Below are positions 43,186 to 54,790 of a stretch of DNA of 64,000 bases, one piece after another. Location: contig JBBCBC010000019.1 of the NCBI GenBank assembly GCA_037126765.1, positions 25,690,222 to 25,754,221 on the forward strand. Direction: 5' to 3'. Below the pieces are notes generated by a model, which worked only from the letters and a program-made list of their open reading frames with translations, searched no databases and was not told the origin of the DNA. The translations under genes and the position numbers were made by a program. The DNA is from Stenogyne calaminthoides (lineage: Eukaryota > Streptophyta > Magnoliopsida > Lamiales > Lamiaceae). Within the stretch, counting starts at the first letter, position 1. Every line of letters begins with the position of its first letter.

Positions 43186-44608
43186 TGTTGGGATATTTTA
43201 GTTTTGATAATTTATGCCAAAACATTATCAACTTTTGTTATTCAAGCTAATTTACAGGTAACAAGTTAAGGGGGAATGAGAGAACAAATTAAGGGGGAAC
43301 TCACGAAATCAGAAGAAGATGATCGAGATCGATTTAGGTCAGCAGACGACCGATCGAGATCGATGAGTTCCAGAGTCAATCGATGAGCTGCGGTAAAAAT
43401 CGGCGAAGAAAAGCTAAAGCCAAAGAAATCGTAGAGAAGGTTGCGCATCGAAGATGAAGCGATGAGATCGATCAAGATCGACGTGATCGAGATCGACATG
43501 AAGATGAAAGCAGATGAGATCGACGAGATCGACGCGATCAAGATCAGATATGATAACCTGATATACTAACCTGATGTACTGACCTGATGTTTTCCTGAGA
43601 TGATCCTGAAGAAGTGTTGATCTGATCAGTCGAGCTGACCAAGATCACGCAAGAAGAAATCGATAAATCGAAATAATGCGACTCGAGGGTCGAATGTCCA
43701 ACTCGTAAGAGTCAAACTCAAGAAGCCCGAAAGTGTCAAGATACCGACGTATAAGGTCCGGCCAAGTAAAGTCTGGCCAATCAAGAAACCCGAGACTCGG
43801 ATAGAATCAAGAAATCAAGACTCAAGATGTCATCAAGAAGACATTGAGGCTCGATAAAACTAAGGCTCAATAACTCGGTTCGATAACTCAAGGCTCGGAT
43901 AACCCAAACGAACCACAAATATCCTCAAAACGCTGAAAATGAACCACAAATATCCCAATCTCCATACAAGTCACAAGCACCTGAGAGATCTGACAAGCGA
44001 GTGTCCATCTCTCATAATCCCTTCAATACCAGAACCGTGCTTGCTTCACCTGTTTCAGAAAGCCCCATCATAAGGATAATGAAGCAACATATCAATGAGT
44101 ATCTGTTGGATCTATGCCCTGAATTGGATCAACATCCTGGCATCCAACAACTAATAGAAGAGATTGTGTTCTGGAGGGATATCAGACTGAAAAACATTGA
44201 AGAATTTCTGATTCTCATGACAACTCTGGGATCAGATTTCTTTGTAGACTTGGAATTGAAATGCTTAAACAATGATGGGATTAAAAGTGCTGTTGAATTG
44301 GCATCTGATGATGATATCAGATGGTTGATTCACGAACGATTCGGAATTGCTGATAACAGGGAGGAAACCATTCAACCTCCTACAGATCATGAGGGAGCTG
44401 CCGATGAACCAAGAATGGGTGCTACAGATCATAAGGGAAAATCTCAACCTAGTTGGAAACCAAACAAACCTTTACCCAAATCAGTTTGAGTTAGGTTAAG
44501 TTTGTCACCGCAAGATTTCAGACTAGGGATTCTAGTTTCTAATTTCTGGGTTCGGTTGAATGTGAACTCGGTAAACATCTATAGGCAATTCCGTAAGGGT
44601 GATAAGTC
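43186..44608 (+). repeat. Chimeric 3' LTR of family A variant
   Basis: 43186-43905 and 44425-44608 match the 5' LTR (41116 onward and 42325-42508). The 5' LTR segment of about 390 bp that includes the TATA box is replaced by about 515 bp of non-LTR DNA. Confidence 0.78.
43910..44424 (+). pseudogene. Captured fragment of a SIRE-type extra ORF 1 inside an LTR
   Basis: The frame from 44001 encodes EEIVFWRDIRLKNIEEFLIL and DDIRWLIHERFG. These align with EEILAW-type segments of the SIRE extra ORF 1 at 39591-38866 (VEILAWRDLRLKNFTDFVII, DAVKRLVYQKLG). Similarity is clear at protein level but low at DNA level, so the donor was a related element, not the surrounding copy. The frame runs through the right junction into LTR sequence and stops at 44487-44489, making a short fusion ORF of 162 codons. 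No function is proposed. Confidence 0.75.
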
Positions 44609-44613
44609 ATCAA

Positions 44614-44962
44614 TGTAGGATTTCAATCGATTAACCAAAATGAACGTTCAGGATTAAGCGGTTTATTTTAAAGCAAATCGTGTGGTCAGGGATTTTAAAC
44701 TGGCAGCTTTTGGATTTTAAAAAGCGTATTAAAAGCCATTTAATACATGTTCCCCACGTCCGCATTAAATATTTTGCAGGACGTGCGTCATATATACTTG
44801 AGTATAGTAAAACCAGATAAGATCAAAGATAAATGAAGAACAAAAAACAGAGATGAAATCGTGATCGATTGGTGATGTTATGTCGATCAATTCCACATGA
44901 TGACTGTTTAGCTGATCTGTTGATCTTAAATTATGCCTATCCCTTAGAAATATTTCCCAACA
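44614..44962. other. Unassigned segment with LTR-like ends
   Basis: Begins TGTAGGATTTC and ends ATTTCCCAACA, the kind of ends used by the LTRs in this window, but no target duplication or partner was found. It may be a small LTR or a deletion scar. No gene. Confidence 0.25.
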
Positions 44963-45107
44963 ATGTAATCTTATCAGATTGATCTTCTTTTATACTAATC
45001 TTATCAGTTTAAATTCCTTCTTCAACTGTTCTTCGTGTCTGATCAGTACCCAACTGATCCTTCCTGATCAGATGAAGTTCCCCCTTCATCTGACCTCCTT
45101 ACTACTA

Positions 45108-46559
45108 TCAGTTTCTTAACCAACTAGTATTTGAGATTAAACCACCAAAATACTCTGGGGCTTCATCTCCTAAGTCTAGTAGTCCCAGCTCGTTACATAA
45201 TTCTCTGAATCTGGCTTCAGCTAGGGGCTTGGTTAAGATATCAGCTCTTTGCTTACCAGTATGAATCTTTTCCATTCTCATATTCTTCTTTTCTGCATAG
45301 TCTCTTATAAAGTGATGTCTGATGTCCACATGCTTGCATCTTGTGTGTAGAACTGGGTTCTGAGTAATAGCTATCGCACTATTACTGTCACAGAAGATAG
45401 GCACATTGGTAGCAATTATGTTGTAATCCCCCAGCTGCTGACAAAGCCAGAGCAGTTGGGAGCAATAGCTACTAGCAGCCATATATTCTGCTTTAGTGGT
45501 AAATGTGGCAACAGATGTTTGCTTCTTAGAGAACCAAGAGACCAGCTTACTACCCAAAAACTGACAGGTACCTGAGATTGATTTTCTGTCAATCCTACAA
45601 CCTCCATAATCAGAATCAGAGTACCCACTACGCTCTAGATTATCATCTGCTGGGTACCATAAACCGAGGTTTACAGTACCCTTCAGATACTTAAGAATCC
45701 GCTTAGCTGCATCCAGGTGGCTTTGTTTCGGATTTGCCTGAAATCTGGCACATACACCTACTGCGAAGGTTATATCTGGTCTGCTGGCAGTCAGGTATAG
45801 TAGTGATCCAATCAAAGCCCTATACTCTTTCTGATTAGTTTTCTTACCACCTTCATCTAGATCCATTTTGAAAGAAGTCATCATTGGAATTCTGGCTTCT
45901 TTGCAATTCTGAACACCATACTTAGCCAATAAATTCCTTGTGTACTTCGCCTGGCAGATGAAGATCCCTGTGTGAGCTTGTTTGACTTGAAGACCTAGAA
46001 AGTAGCTCATCTGACCCATCATGGACATCTCAAATTTCCCTTGCATCAGTTTACTGAATTTCTCACATAGCTTCTGATTAGGAGAGCCAAAGATTATATC
46101 GTCCACATAGATCTGAACCATCAGAATATCTTCTCCATCTTCTATTCTAAACAAGGTCCTATCAATCAAGCCCTTGGTGAAACCATTTTCTGTCAAGAAC
46201 CGGGATAGTGTATCATACCATGCTCTAGGAGCCTGTTTCAGTCCATAAAGAGTTTTTCTTAAACGGTTCACTTGGTTGTTCATTTCAAAGCCAGGAGGTT
46301 GTTCAACATAAACTTCCTCAGCTAGTACCCCGTTTAAGAATGCACTCTTTACAACCATCTGATACACAGTAAATCCCCTATGAGCTGCATAAGCCAGAAA
46401 CAGCCGAATGGCTTCCAGGCGAGCAACTGGTGCAAAAGTTTCATCATAATCAATCCCTTCTGATTGTGAATATCCCTTAGCAACAAGTCTTGCCTTATTT
46501 CTGGTTATCACATTGTGCTCATCCTTCTTGTTCTTGAATACCCACTTAGTACCAATCAC
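45108..46559 (-). pseudogene. SIRE-like reverse transcriptase and RNase H
   Basis: 483 codons open, in frame with the protease-integrase part but separated from it by one TAA at 46617-46619. RT motifs are WVFKNKKDEHN, KARLVAKGYSQ, KSAFLNGVLAEEVYVEQPPGF, LYGLKQAPRAWYD and the catalytic YVDDIIFGS. RNase H follows with SDYGGCRIDRKSISG, AEYMAASSYCSQLLW and the tail KPLAEARFRELCNELGL. This is standard Ty1/copia order. All catalytic motifs are present, so a single codon separates this pol from being continuous. It ends about 490 bp from the nested element. Confidence 0.9.
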
Positions 46560-46616
46560 ATCTTGATGAGTTGGTCTGTCTACAAGTTCCCATACTTGAT
46601 TTCTCTCAAACTGTTC

Positions 46617-48491
46617 TTATTCTTCTTGCATGGTTAGAATCCAGCTTGCATCTTGAAGAGCTTCTTCAACAGTGAGTGGTTCCTTCAAAGACAGATAACA
46701 ACAATACATTGTACTTTCACCAATCTGATGTCTAGTTTTGACTCTATCAGATGGGTCTCCAATGATCAGATCAGTTGGATGACTAGTTATCCAGGTCCTT
46801 CTGTCCTGATTATCATCAGTTTGGAGAACATCATCCTTTTCTGATAAAGATTCATCACTAGAGACTGGGAGAGGTACTATAGTAGGATCCACTTGGCATG
46901 GACATATCTCAGCTGATGTTTGACTCATCATATGCTGAAGTTTGTCCGCCGAAACATCAGGTGTTCCCCCTGAACCAGATGGTTCAGTTGTTACTGTCTC
47001 AGTTGTACCAGCTTCTTCACTAACAGTTGTACTTACCTTGGGGTCTGACTGACCTGGTGAATCATCAAGGTCAAAGTTAGGAACATATACAGTGACGTAT
47101 TTTGAATCCTTTCCTTTGAGCCTTAACTGGTCCATTTTCAGAGAATCTGGTTTGTCTGGTACATCTTGTTCTGCGGAAGATTTCTCTTGATCAGATATTG
47201 ACTCATCAAAGACCACATGAGGTGTTTCTTCCACAACTAGGGTTCGTTTGTTGAAAACCCTAAATGCTTTGCTGGTTGAGGAATATCCTAAGAATATACC
47301 CTCATCTGACTTGACATCGAAGGTTCTCAACTGACTCTTCCCATTGTTGTGTATGAAACACTTGCACTCGAACACATGAAAGTAGGAAACATGAGGTTTT
47401 CTGCCCTTCCACAGTTCATTGGGTGTTTTAAAGTGAATCTTAGTCAGAGAACATCTGTTTTGCGTGTGACAAGCAGTGTTGATAGCTTCTGCCCAGACAC
47501 GGCTTTGTGTTGCATGCTCAGCTAACATGGTGCGTGCAGCTTCTTTAAGTGTTCTGTTTCTTCTTTCTGTTACGTCATTTTGTTGTGGTGTTCTGGCAGT
47601 TGATGTCTCATGTTGTATACCAAACTCAGAGCAAAAATCAGATATAAATTGGTTCAAGAATTCTATACCTTTATCTGATCTGATTTTTACTATGCTGAGA
47701 CCCTTCTCATTCTGAATCTTCTTGAGAAGTTCAGGCAACTTTGTCGTAGTTTCACTCTTCTTATACAAGAATACAACCCAGGTGAACTTAGAATAATCAT
47801 CTACGACCACCAGAGTGTATTTGCGTCCACTGAAACTAAGAGGCGTAACTGGTCCAAATAAATCCATATGGAGCAGTTGTAATACTCTGCTGGATGGAGG
47901 AGAAGGTATCCCTTTGAATGAAGCTTTTACTTGCTTTCCCTTCTGACATGCGGCACATGTCTGATCCTTAGAGAATACTTCATTCGGGAGACCTTCAACC
48001 AAGGACATCCTTGCTATCTTGTTAAGAGTTTTGAAGTTCAGATGGCTCATTCTCTTGTGCCAGAGCCAACTGGAGCTCTTTGAACTCTTAACAATCAAGC
48101 ATGCATTTCTTGGACAACTGTCCCAATCTGCTGTATAAATCGTTCCTTTTCTGGAACCAGTTAGCAAAATCTGTTGAGTCACTTGATTTCTGATTGTGCA
48201 TTGATCTAATGAGAACTCAACACTAAATCCGTTGTCGCAGAACTGTGATACAGATAACAGATTATGCCTTAAGTCGTCAACGTATGAAACACATGTAACA
48301 TGTACATCATCGTTCACTAAGGTTCCAACTCCTCTGGTAAAACCAAAGTTGTCGTCCCCAAAGACAACACATGTGCCTGGTTTCTCAATGTAATTGTTGA
48401 GGAGATGTTGACTTCCAGTCATGTGCCTTGAACATCCACTATCTATGTACCAGATAGTTGCTTGTACACCTCCTTTATTAGCCAGTCCCAC
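46617..48491 (-). pseudogene. SIRE-like protease and integrase
   Basis: Protease motif WYIDSGCSRHMTG near the start, then the GAG-pre-integrase HHCC region (WLWHKRMSHLNFKTLNKI, CAACQKGK). The integrase core has LHMDLFGPV, VVDDYSKFTWV, IRSDKGIEFLN and NDVTERRNRTLKEAARTML, supplying D, D and E. The KGRKPHVSYFHVFECKCF block follows. A Ser/Thr/Asp-rich linker leads to the TAA at 46617. Upstream sequence to 48659 still aligns with the linker from gag (WIPKGISNPPGPDSTG) but contains stops and a frame change. The CA-rich C-terminal domain typical of copia is intact. Confidence 0.9.
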
Positions 48492-48658
48492 TCGAGCCTG
48501 CGAGCAAATTAGATTTTAGGTACCCCAGTAGAATCGGGTCCTGGGGGGTTAGAAATACCTTTCGGGATCCAAACAAATCTAGCACCTTTGTTGAACACAG
48601 AATGTTTGATTTGTCTCCCATAAACATATACATAATCATACGTTTATTCATATGCAAT

Positions 48659-51093
48659 CTAATCAGTATGATTACTAGTGTGAGCCTTGGACAAATCAGA
48701 AGACTTGGGATTTTTCATTGAAACTTGTCTTCTTTTGATCCAGTGGGGCTCAGGTGCAGCAGCCCTAGGTTTCTGATTGTAAGGGTAGGTACGACTACTA
48801 CCATTAAAAGATTCATATCTTTTTGGCATAGATGGTCTTAGCAGTTTACCCTTAGCTTGCTTGTTAGGTAGCTTGAATTGAGTTGACTTCAGTTGGTACT
48901 GTCCCTTACGAGATGGTCCAGACTGAGGTCTACTCTGCTGATTTGGCTGAGGTCTCTTCAGAAGAACAAGATTCTTCTGTTGATTCCTCGGCTGGTGTCT
49001 GATCAGTTGGGGTCCATTTATGTTCCCTTTCTGATCCGGCACTTGCCTTGCCTGGTCAGCTGATCCTTTTCCCTTATCTGATACAGATTTGGCTTTTCGT
49101 GTATCTTGATCAGAAACTCGTTTGGTTACACTTTTCTAATGTGAACCAGACGGGGCTTTTGAGGATCCAATTCCCTTCTTATCAATTCCCTTCTTATCAA
49201 TTGGCGTACGAAAATAGTTGTTCAGATCTTGAATAGTCTTAGAAGATTTTGTGAAAACCTCTATTTTCTTACGCAAATTGTCCTCAGAAGTTTTCAGATT
49301 CTCATGCATTCGGAAGAGTTCATCAAACTTAGCCTGAAGGACTTTGAGTTCTCCAGCTTGTCGTTCATTGAGAGTCAACTGTTCCTTAATCAGCTTTTCC
49401 TGATCAGTAGTACTGACTTTTAGAAACTCCAGTTCTTTAGTCATCTTCTGAACAGTTTCAACAGATTTTAGTTCAGCTGCTTTACTTGCCTCAATATCCT
49501 TGACAAGCCAAATATTCTCAACCCTTAGGTTATCGTTCTCGACTTCCACTCGTGTATAAGTATCTATTGCATTAGAGAGATCATCAAGCAATTGGTCATT
49601 GTAGACCTGCAGGTTAATCTCTCCAGCAGATGTGCTAAGCACAACAGGTGTAGAACAAGAGACCACAGAAGGTTTAGAGATTACCTCAGACTTGTCAGCT
49701 TCTCTGGCCATCAGACAGATGTCCTCATCAGATGAGAAGTTCATATCATCGACATCATCAGTTGTGGTAATCAGGCAGAAATCTTCAACAGGTGAGTAGC
49801 CTGAGTCATCTGAAGGTAGATAAGAATCATCAATGCCAGATGTGTCGGCAATCATTGTTTTTCTGTCACTGAACCTTTGTTCTCTTCTGTTCCGCTTTTC
49901 CTCTCTCTCCTTGGGAGTCAGGTCGGGGCAGTCAGCACTGTAGTGACCTGGTTTCTGACAATTGTAGCAAACCCTTGAGTCTCAAGAATTTCCTCTGTTC
50001 GGTGAATCATTTCTTCGGTACGATCTGTCAGGAGACTTTCCACCTTGTCTGTAATCAGAACCTCTCTTATCTGATCTCTCATCTCGTCTGTTCTCTCTGC
50101 GATCCTCTCTACGATCATCTTTTCTATCATCTCTGTGATCGTCCTTTCGGCCATCTCTCATGTTGTCCCTATCATCTGAAGAATGATACCTTTCTTGTGA
50201 TCTGTCAGAAGATCTTCGATCTCTTCGATAGTCATCATAGAACTTTCTGTACTTGCCCATCTGAACATTTGTTCGTTCAAGTTTTCTCGTTAGAAGTGCA
50301 ATCTGTTCGGCCTGGCTGATGATGTTTCCAATTGGTTCAACGATTCGTGAACTGCTACTGGTTGCCTGGAATGCGACTGATTTAGCTGAGTTTGCAGCAG
50401 CTTCAGCAGGGACATCATTTGATCCTTGTCCTCTCTCAATCAGGTCGAACTCATGGGCTTTCAAACTGAAGATTAGATCATTTGGCTTCATGGTAGCAAT
50501 ATCTTGACAATCCTTAATCACGGTCACTTTCGTATCCCATTTCTTGTTCAACGATCTGAGAATCTTGTAGTTGATATCCTTGTTTGACATTACTCTTCCT
50601 AGATCACGAAGTCAGTTCGTGTGATCCTTTCATCAAATTGATCAACTGTTTCATTCGGTAGCATCTTGAGTTTCTCAAATACCACCAGCTCAGCTTGCAG
50701 TCTGCTGTCCTTAATCTGTTCATTTCCTCTGCAGATTTCAGCAAGTGTATCCCATACTTCCTTAGCTTTCTTCAGGTACTTTACTTTCTCTCGTGTAGTA
50801 GCATCCATAGTTTTCATGATGAGATGTCTGGCAACAGTATCCAGATTAGATAACTTTCTCTCATCTGCATCCATCGAGGGACTCTTTCTGATTCTTGCTC
50901 CAACTGGTTGCGTAGGATCTCGTCCTGCTTCAGCTGGGTTAAAGTGATAGATGATAATTGGTCCTATATCAAGAATCTCATCCATTTTGTTGCTTATTAC
51001 TCCCAGATGGTCTCTCATGTCGATGGACCAATCTGCATACTCATTAACAGAAAAAATAGGTAGATTATGATGCATACCTGAAGTGTTATCCAT
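48659..51093 (-). pseudogene. SIRE-like gag with zinc knuckle, one frameshift and two in-frame stops
   Basis: Starts MDNTSGMHHNLPIF at 51093 just inside the PBS, as usual for copia gag. The capsid-like domain (WSIDMRDHLG, VWDTLAEIC, LPNETVDQFDERITR) runs to a frameshift near 50600, then resumes MSNKDINYKILRSLNKKWD. An Arg/Asp-rich tract (DDHRDDRKDDRREDRR) precedes a TGA at 49982-49984. In the same frame follows the zinc knuckle CYNCQKPGHYSADC (CX2CX4HX4C). A long acidic and coiled-coil region ends at a TAG (49136-49138), again with the same frame continuing to 48659. Such a long gag tail is a SIRE trait. Confidence 0.85.
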
Positions 51094-51210
51094 GCTTGTG
51101 GTGATTTTGAAAAATATGAGTTTTAAAAACGGTTTTCAACGATCAGTTCAAGTGACCACAAAGGTTCTTCCTCAAGAACCAATGATATTCAAAGCCAGTG
51201 GTCTGAAGAA

Positions 51211-51227
51211 CCACTACTCTGATACCA
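51211..51227 (-). other. Primer binding site of SIRE-like element
   Basis: Minus strand TGGTATCAGAGTAGTGG, two bases after the LTR end GGGACCTACA; initiator tRNA-Met type. Confidence 0.85.
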
Positions 51228-51229
51228 CT

Positions 51230-52710
51230 TGTAGGTCCCGAAAGGGTTTCAGTGAGGGTGGAAGTCTAGAGGGGAGGGGTGAATAGACTTCCAAAACTTT
51301 TTCGTGGATCAGGTGTGTAAGCAAGTAATCCCGATCAGAGTGCGAAGTGAATCAGTATGGACTGATATCCAACTTACTGATTTGTCAAGCAAATCAGTTC
51401 GGCGTCTATCAGTTTAACTGATGGTGCAGAAGATTATTTAACCCGTGTGAAAACCAGTTTTAATCAACTAAGGATTCTGACCAGTAGAGTTCAGATCAGA
51501 TGACAAGGGCGTCAAACTGATTAGATCAGTAGCTTGATGCTAATCTGATCCAGGTACAGAATATGCATGCAGATAACAAGAGTTGTGTGCAAGTAAGTGT
51601 GAAGCAATGTAAAGGCATACGATTTATAGTGGTTCGGACAACTTGTCCTACATCCACTCTTCCATATCAGCAGGGGCACCAACTTAACCAACTGGACTTA
51701 GATTATTGTGTTAGTCCAACACAGTACAACCAACAGATGTTTCACGAGTTCTCACTCAACCAATCCCAGAAAAATCTGATCTAGAAACCCTAGGCAGAAA
51801 TCTTGCTATAACAAACTTAACCTAACTTTTGTTTGGGTATAAGATTTGTGTTGTTCCAACTGGAATACTATCCTATCTTTTGAGTAGCCTAAAGCTAGAG
51901 GATAAGTATTCTATGCTAAGAACTATGGGATGAACACTTAAGAATAAATCTTGAATTCGTGTTCTTCGTGCGGAAATCTTGAGAGCTTGAGCTTGAATAT
52001 AATTTTTGTTACCTTACTCTGAAGGTTGATCCCATATTTATAGGCACGAAATCGAACTAGCCGTTGGAGAGTAATTCGAATTTCGGTCTATTTTAGGTAG
52101 GCTTGTAGAGTTGATATGATTTTCATTAGAGCCGGCATGGCCGAAAGCGTGCAATTTTGTCCTTTCTAGCCGTTGAACTTTAAGCCTTCAACCCTGAGTC
52201 CCATCAGTTCCGTACAAACGTGTCGATCTCTCATTGGCTAGCAAGTACCATGAATATTGGTCTTGATATATCTAAATGCTTGTTGTATGATCGATTTGTT
52301 TGATGTAGGTTGTAACTTTCTGAGTTAAACCTTTCTTGGAACTGAACAAATCAGATAAACTGATCTATCTTACTTGAAGTCTTCAACTGTAAGTTGTCTT
52401 AGCTCAACTTACTGACTTTATCTGATGTACTTCGATCTGGCCTTCAGTCTTGATATCTTCTTCATGACTCCAGATAGGTTATGATCTTCGCTTCTGATCT
52501 TTACTTCTAATCTTCAAGACTTAGAACCACTTACATTGAGTTCCCCCTCAATGTGTGATCTCTTCTAACTTTACATCAGTTGTTCTATACAATAATTATC
52601 AACTGGTCAACTTAGTTCTTAAGTTAAATCATCAGTCAGCTAACATTTTTTGACTGGTCCTATTACATCTGTTTTGGAACTTTTATCAAAACTTAATAAA
52701 TTTCCCAACA
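51230..52710 (-). repeat. SIRE-like 5' LTR
   Basis: TGTAGGTCCCGAAAGG to TTTCCCAACA. TATA box 52035-52042, MSA-consensus motif 52058-52068. Differs from the 3' LTR by scattered substitutions and a few small indels. Confidence 0.9.
52035..52068 (-). promoter_or_regulatory. LTR promoter: TATA box with perfect MSA consensus (5' LTR)
   Basis: TCCAACGGCTA (minus strand), 15 bp upstream of TATAAATA. A perfect match to the mitosis-specific activator consensus, identical in both LTRs. Confidence 0.65.
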
Positions 52711-52798
52711 CTTTATGTTACTTCTCCCAAAGAGTTATACTCTATTTAATTATATGAACTCTTTTATGCTGAAATTTTTTGGGTTAAAGCAAGGATAT

Positions 52799-53320
52799 TT
52801 TCTATTGAGACTTTTGATGGGTGGTGGTACCTTTCATGCAAAAATTAAAGAAAGAAACTGAAGAAAGAAAATGGTAAATTCAAGTGTGAAGGCTGCAAAA
52901 AAATAGTGACATTTAGAATCCCTAGGTTAATATAAATTTTAATTATACATATGTTTTTCCTATTAAATAAAAGGTAATAAGATGTTCTAACATAAATATA
53001 TATTTCATATACAAAATTCAATTTAGAGTTTAGGATGAGACCGATAATGCAATTTTTCACATTATGGAACCAACAATGTATAATTTTGATATGTAAAAAT
53101 GTTACACAAGTCTTATAGGATGATCACATCAAGTTGGACAATTTGATGCTCGATGTTTTGTATCCCATGCTCAATTCAGAAGCCATTTTTCACGTTCAAG
53201 TCAACCCCGAACATATTACGGGGTACATTGAAGCATGTAGTGTTAGAAAATTGATAAATGATAAGAAATATGTCCAACAAATTTTTGGTAATACCGAAGT
53301 TAAGTTGTTCTTTATTTTTA
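52799..53320 (+). pseudogene. RPA70-like gene remnant, zinc-finger and C-terminal part (3' piece)
   Basis: Continuation of the RPA-like gene beyond the SIRE insertion. 52799-52930 encodes WWYLSCKN, then after a TAA, ENGKFKCEGCKKIVTFRIPR, which is the zinc-binding region of the RPA large subunit. The second cysteine pair survives but the first pair is broken by the stop. 53115-53320 encodes NSEAIFHVQVNPEHITGYIE and CSVRKLINDKKYVQQIF, matching the family's C-terminal end. The spacing 52931-53114 looks like an intron. The remnant ends in AT-rich DNA. Confidence 0.65.
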
Positions 53321-53939
53321 GTATATATTTACTATACTTTACAATTTATCCAATTGGATTTTGGTTATTACTCCAAGTTGTGCTTGGACTCTCGAGTTGA
53401 TTCGTTTTGTTAATAAAATCAATAAATTGTGAAACCAAATCTAGAATGTGTTTCCTTTATATCTCATTTGATTTAATATATATATATATATGTGTATATA
53501 TCTATGGACTTGATTTACGGATCTGAAATATGTGAATTCATCTTGATTCGATTTAATTTTTAGCAAGTCTTGTAAGATCATCTTATTCTAAAATATATAT
53601 CCCAAAATAAATTTCACCTCTTTTTAGTATTTCTACAAGGTACAATTACATACCAAAAGAAAAATAATAGCAAGAAAGATATTTATAATAAAATCACACC
53701 ATATCTAGAATGAGAATAATCTTAAATGATCTTGACGCTAATATTTTTCGTTAACCAATCAATATCTTGAGATTTGACTGAGTCAATTAAGTAACTCTAA
53801 TAATTACTCCTAAAGTAATGTCCACAATAACTTCATATATTTATAACACGGTGTGATATTCATATCTCATTAATAACCATGCTAGAAAACATAGTGCTAA
53901 AAAAACAAACGAGAAAAGAGTACATAACATACGTGTTTT
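53321..53939. other. Gene-free spacer
   Basis: AT-rich DNA with a TA run at 53478-53500; nothing recognisable. The right part may already belong to the LTR of the next element. Confidence 0.45.
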
Positions 53940-54406
53940 ATACACTATAAAAAATATTTAACTGAGAGAACCTCGTGGGAAAACTTTGTAAAGGAAAAAA
54001 GATTATATCAATTGTTTTAAAGTTTTCGCTACCTTGAATACAACAGTCTTCCAAGCTTACACATCCTAATATCATGAACACATATTTTAAAAGTAGACGT
54101 ATGACGAGATTAAATAAACAAATATTTCATATTATCATTAGAGTGTGTTAAAAATTATATTTTCCCATAACATTAATGTGAAGAGGATACAAGTATTTAT
54201 AGTTACAAGTGAGTGAGCTCATGGTGATGAAGTTCCAAACATACGTTGGCTCAGTTTTGAGCTTTGATGTTCCTAACTGTAACTAATACCTTTCAGACTA
54301 ACATCTAATATTGTGTAGTCTAACAACTAATATTGTATAGGCTAACAACTAATACAGTGATGAGAAAAAAAACTATTTCTTTTGTGATCGAACATATACT
54401 CTAACA
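53940..54406 (-). repeat. 3' LTR of the second copia relic (left edge approximate)
   Basis: Minus-strand LTR starting TGTTAGAGTATATGTTCG just downstream of the RNase H stop. The GTTTTCCCACGAGGTTC phrase near 53965-53985 is typical of copia R-U5 regions. The left end and target duplication could not be placed. Confidence 0.45.
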
Positions 54407-54790
54407 TGCTCTCGAAGAAGGTGGACCCTGTTGAGATGATAAGCCAATGGAGTCACGAAGCAAGCGAAAACGAGTAGAGGGAAGAGACTTAGTGAAGATA
54501 TCAGCAGTTTGATCTTCACTTGGAATGTATCGAATACCAAGAACTTGACTCTGCACTTTCTCCCGAATGAAATGCAATTCAACTTTGATGTGCTTTGTAC
54601 GTGAGTGAAATGCAGGATTGAAGGCAAGGATGATGGCGCCTTGATTGTCACACCAAAGAAGAGCAGGTGTCTTCAAAGGAACGTCCAATTCAGAGAGTAA
54701 ATATTGAAGCCACAAAACTTCAGTAGTAGTAGAGGCTAGAGCTCTATATTCTGCCTCAGTGTTGTTGCGAGCTACCACTGATTGCTTCAT
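54401..54790 (-). pseudogene. Copia relic RNase H
   Basis: Open frame of 129 codons beginning MKQSVVARNNTEAEYRALAS, followed by LWCDNQGAIILAFNPAFHSRTKHIKVELHFIRE and ADIFTKSLPSTRFRLLRD. These are the conserved copia RNase H end. The N-terminal part (WAGCPDDRRST-like region) upstream is degraded at 54790-54955. Differs clearly from the SIRE-like element, so this is another lineage. Confidence 0.8.

Larger units (their letters stand above)
41116..44608 (+). mobile_element. Family A variant LTR element nested in SIRE-like copia
   Basis: The 5' LTR 41116-42836 starts TGTTGGGATATTTTAG and ends GGGACCATCA. It is followed by a 349-bp internal region containing four primer sites and a polypurine tract, then a 3' LTR from 43186. 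The 3' LTR matches the 5' LTR to about 43905, is replaced by foreign coding DNA to about 44424, matches again to 44608, and then stops without its expected end. No target duplication was found, so the right side has been rearranged. Confidence 0.78.
36155..52710 (-). mobile_element. SIRE-like Ty1/copia retrotransposon, 16.6 kb, with nested element
   Basis: Perfect 5-bp target duplication CTTTA (36150-36154 and 52711-52715). LTRs are 36155-37629 and 51230-52710 (about 1.48 kb, a few percent different by eye). Order on the minus strand is: 5' LTR, PBS, gag, protease-integrase, RT-RNase H, then two extra ORFs, PPT and 3' LTR. Large size and ORFs after pol fit the SIRE/Maximus lineage. A family A variant (41116-44608) is inserted between pol and the extra ORFs. 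The host site is an RPA-like pseudogene. Confidence 0.9.

Noticed and set aside
44614..44962. Calling a short complete LTR with TGTAGG...CCCAACA ends
   Set aside because: Flanks ATCAA and ATGTA do not form a convincing duplication; may be a rearrangement scar.
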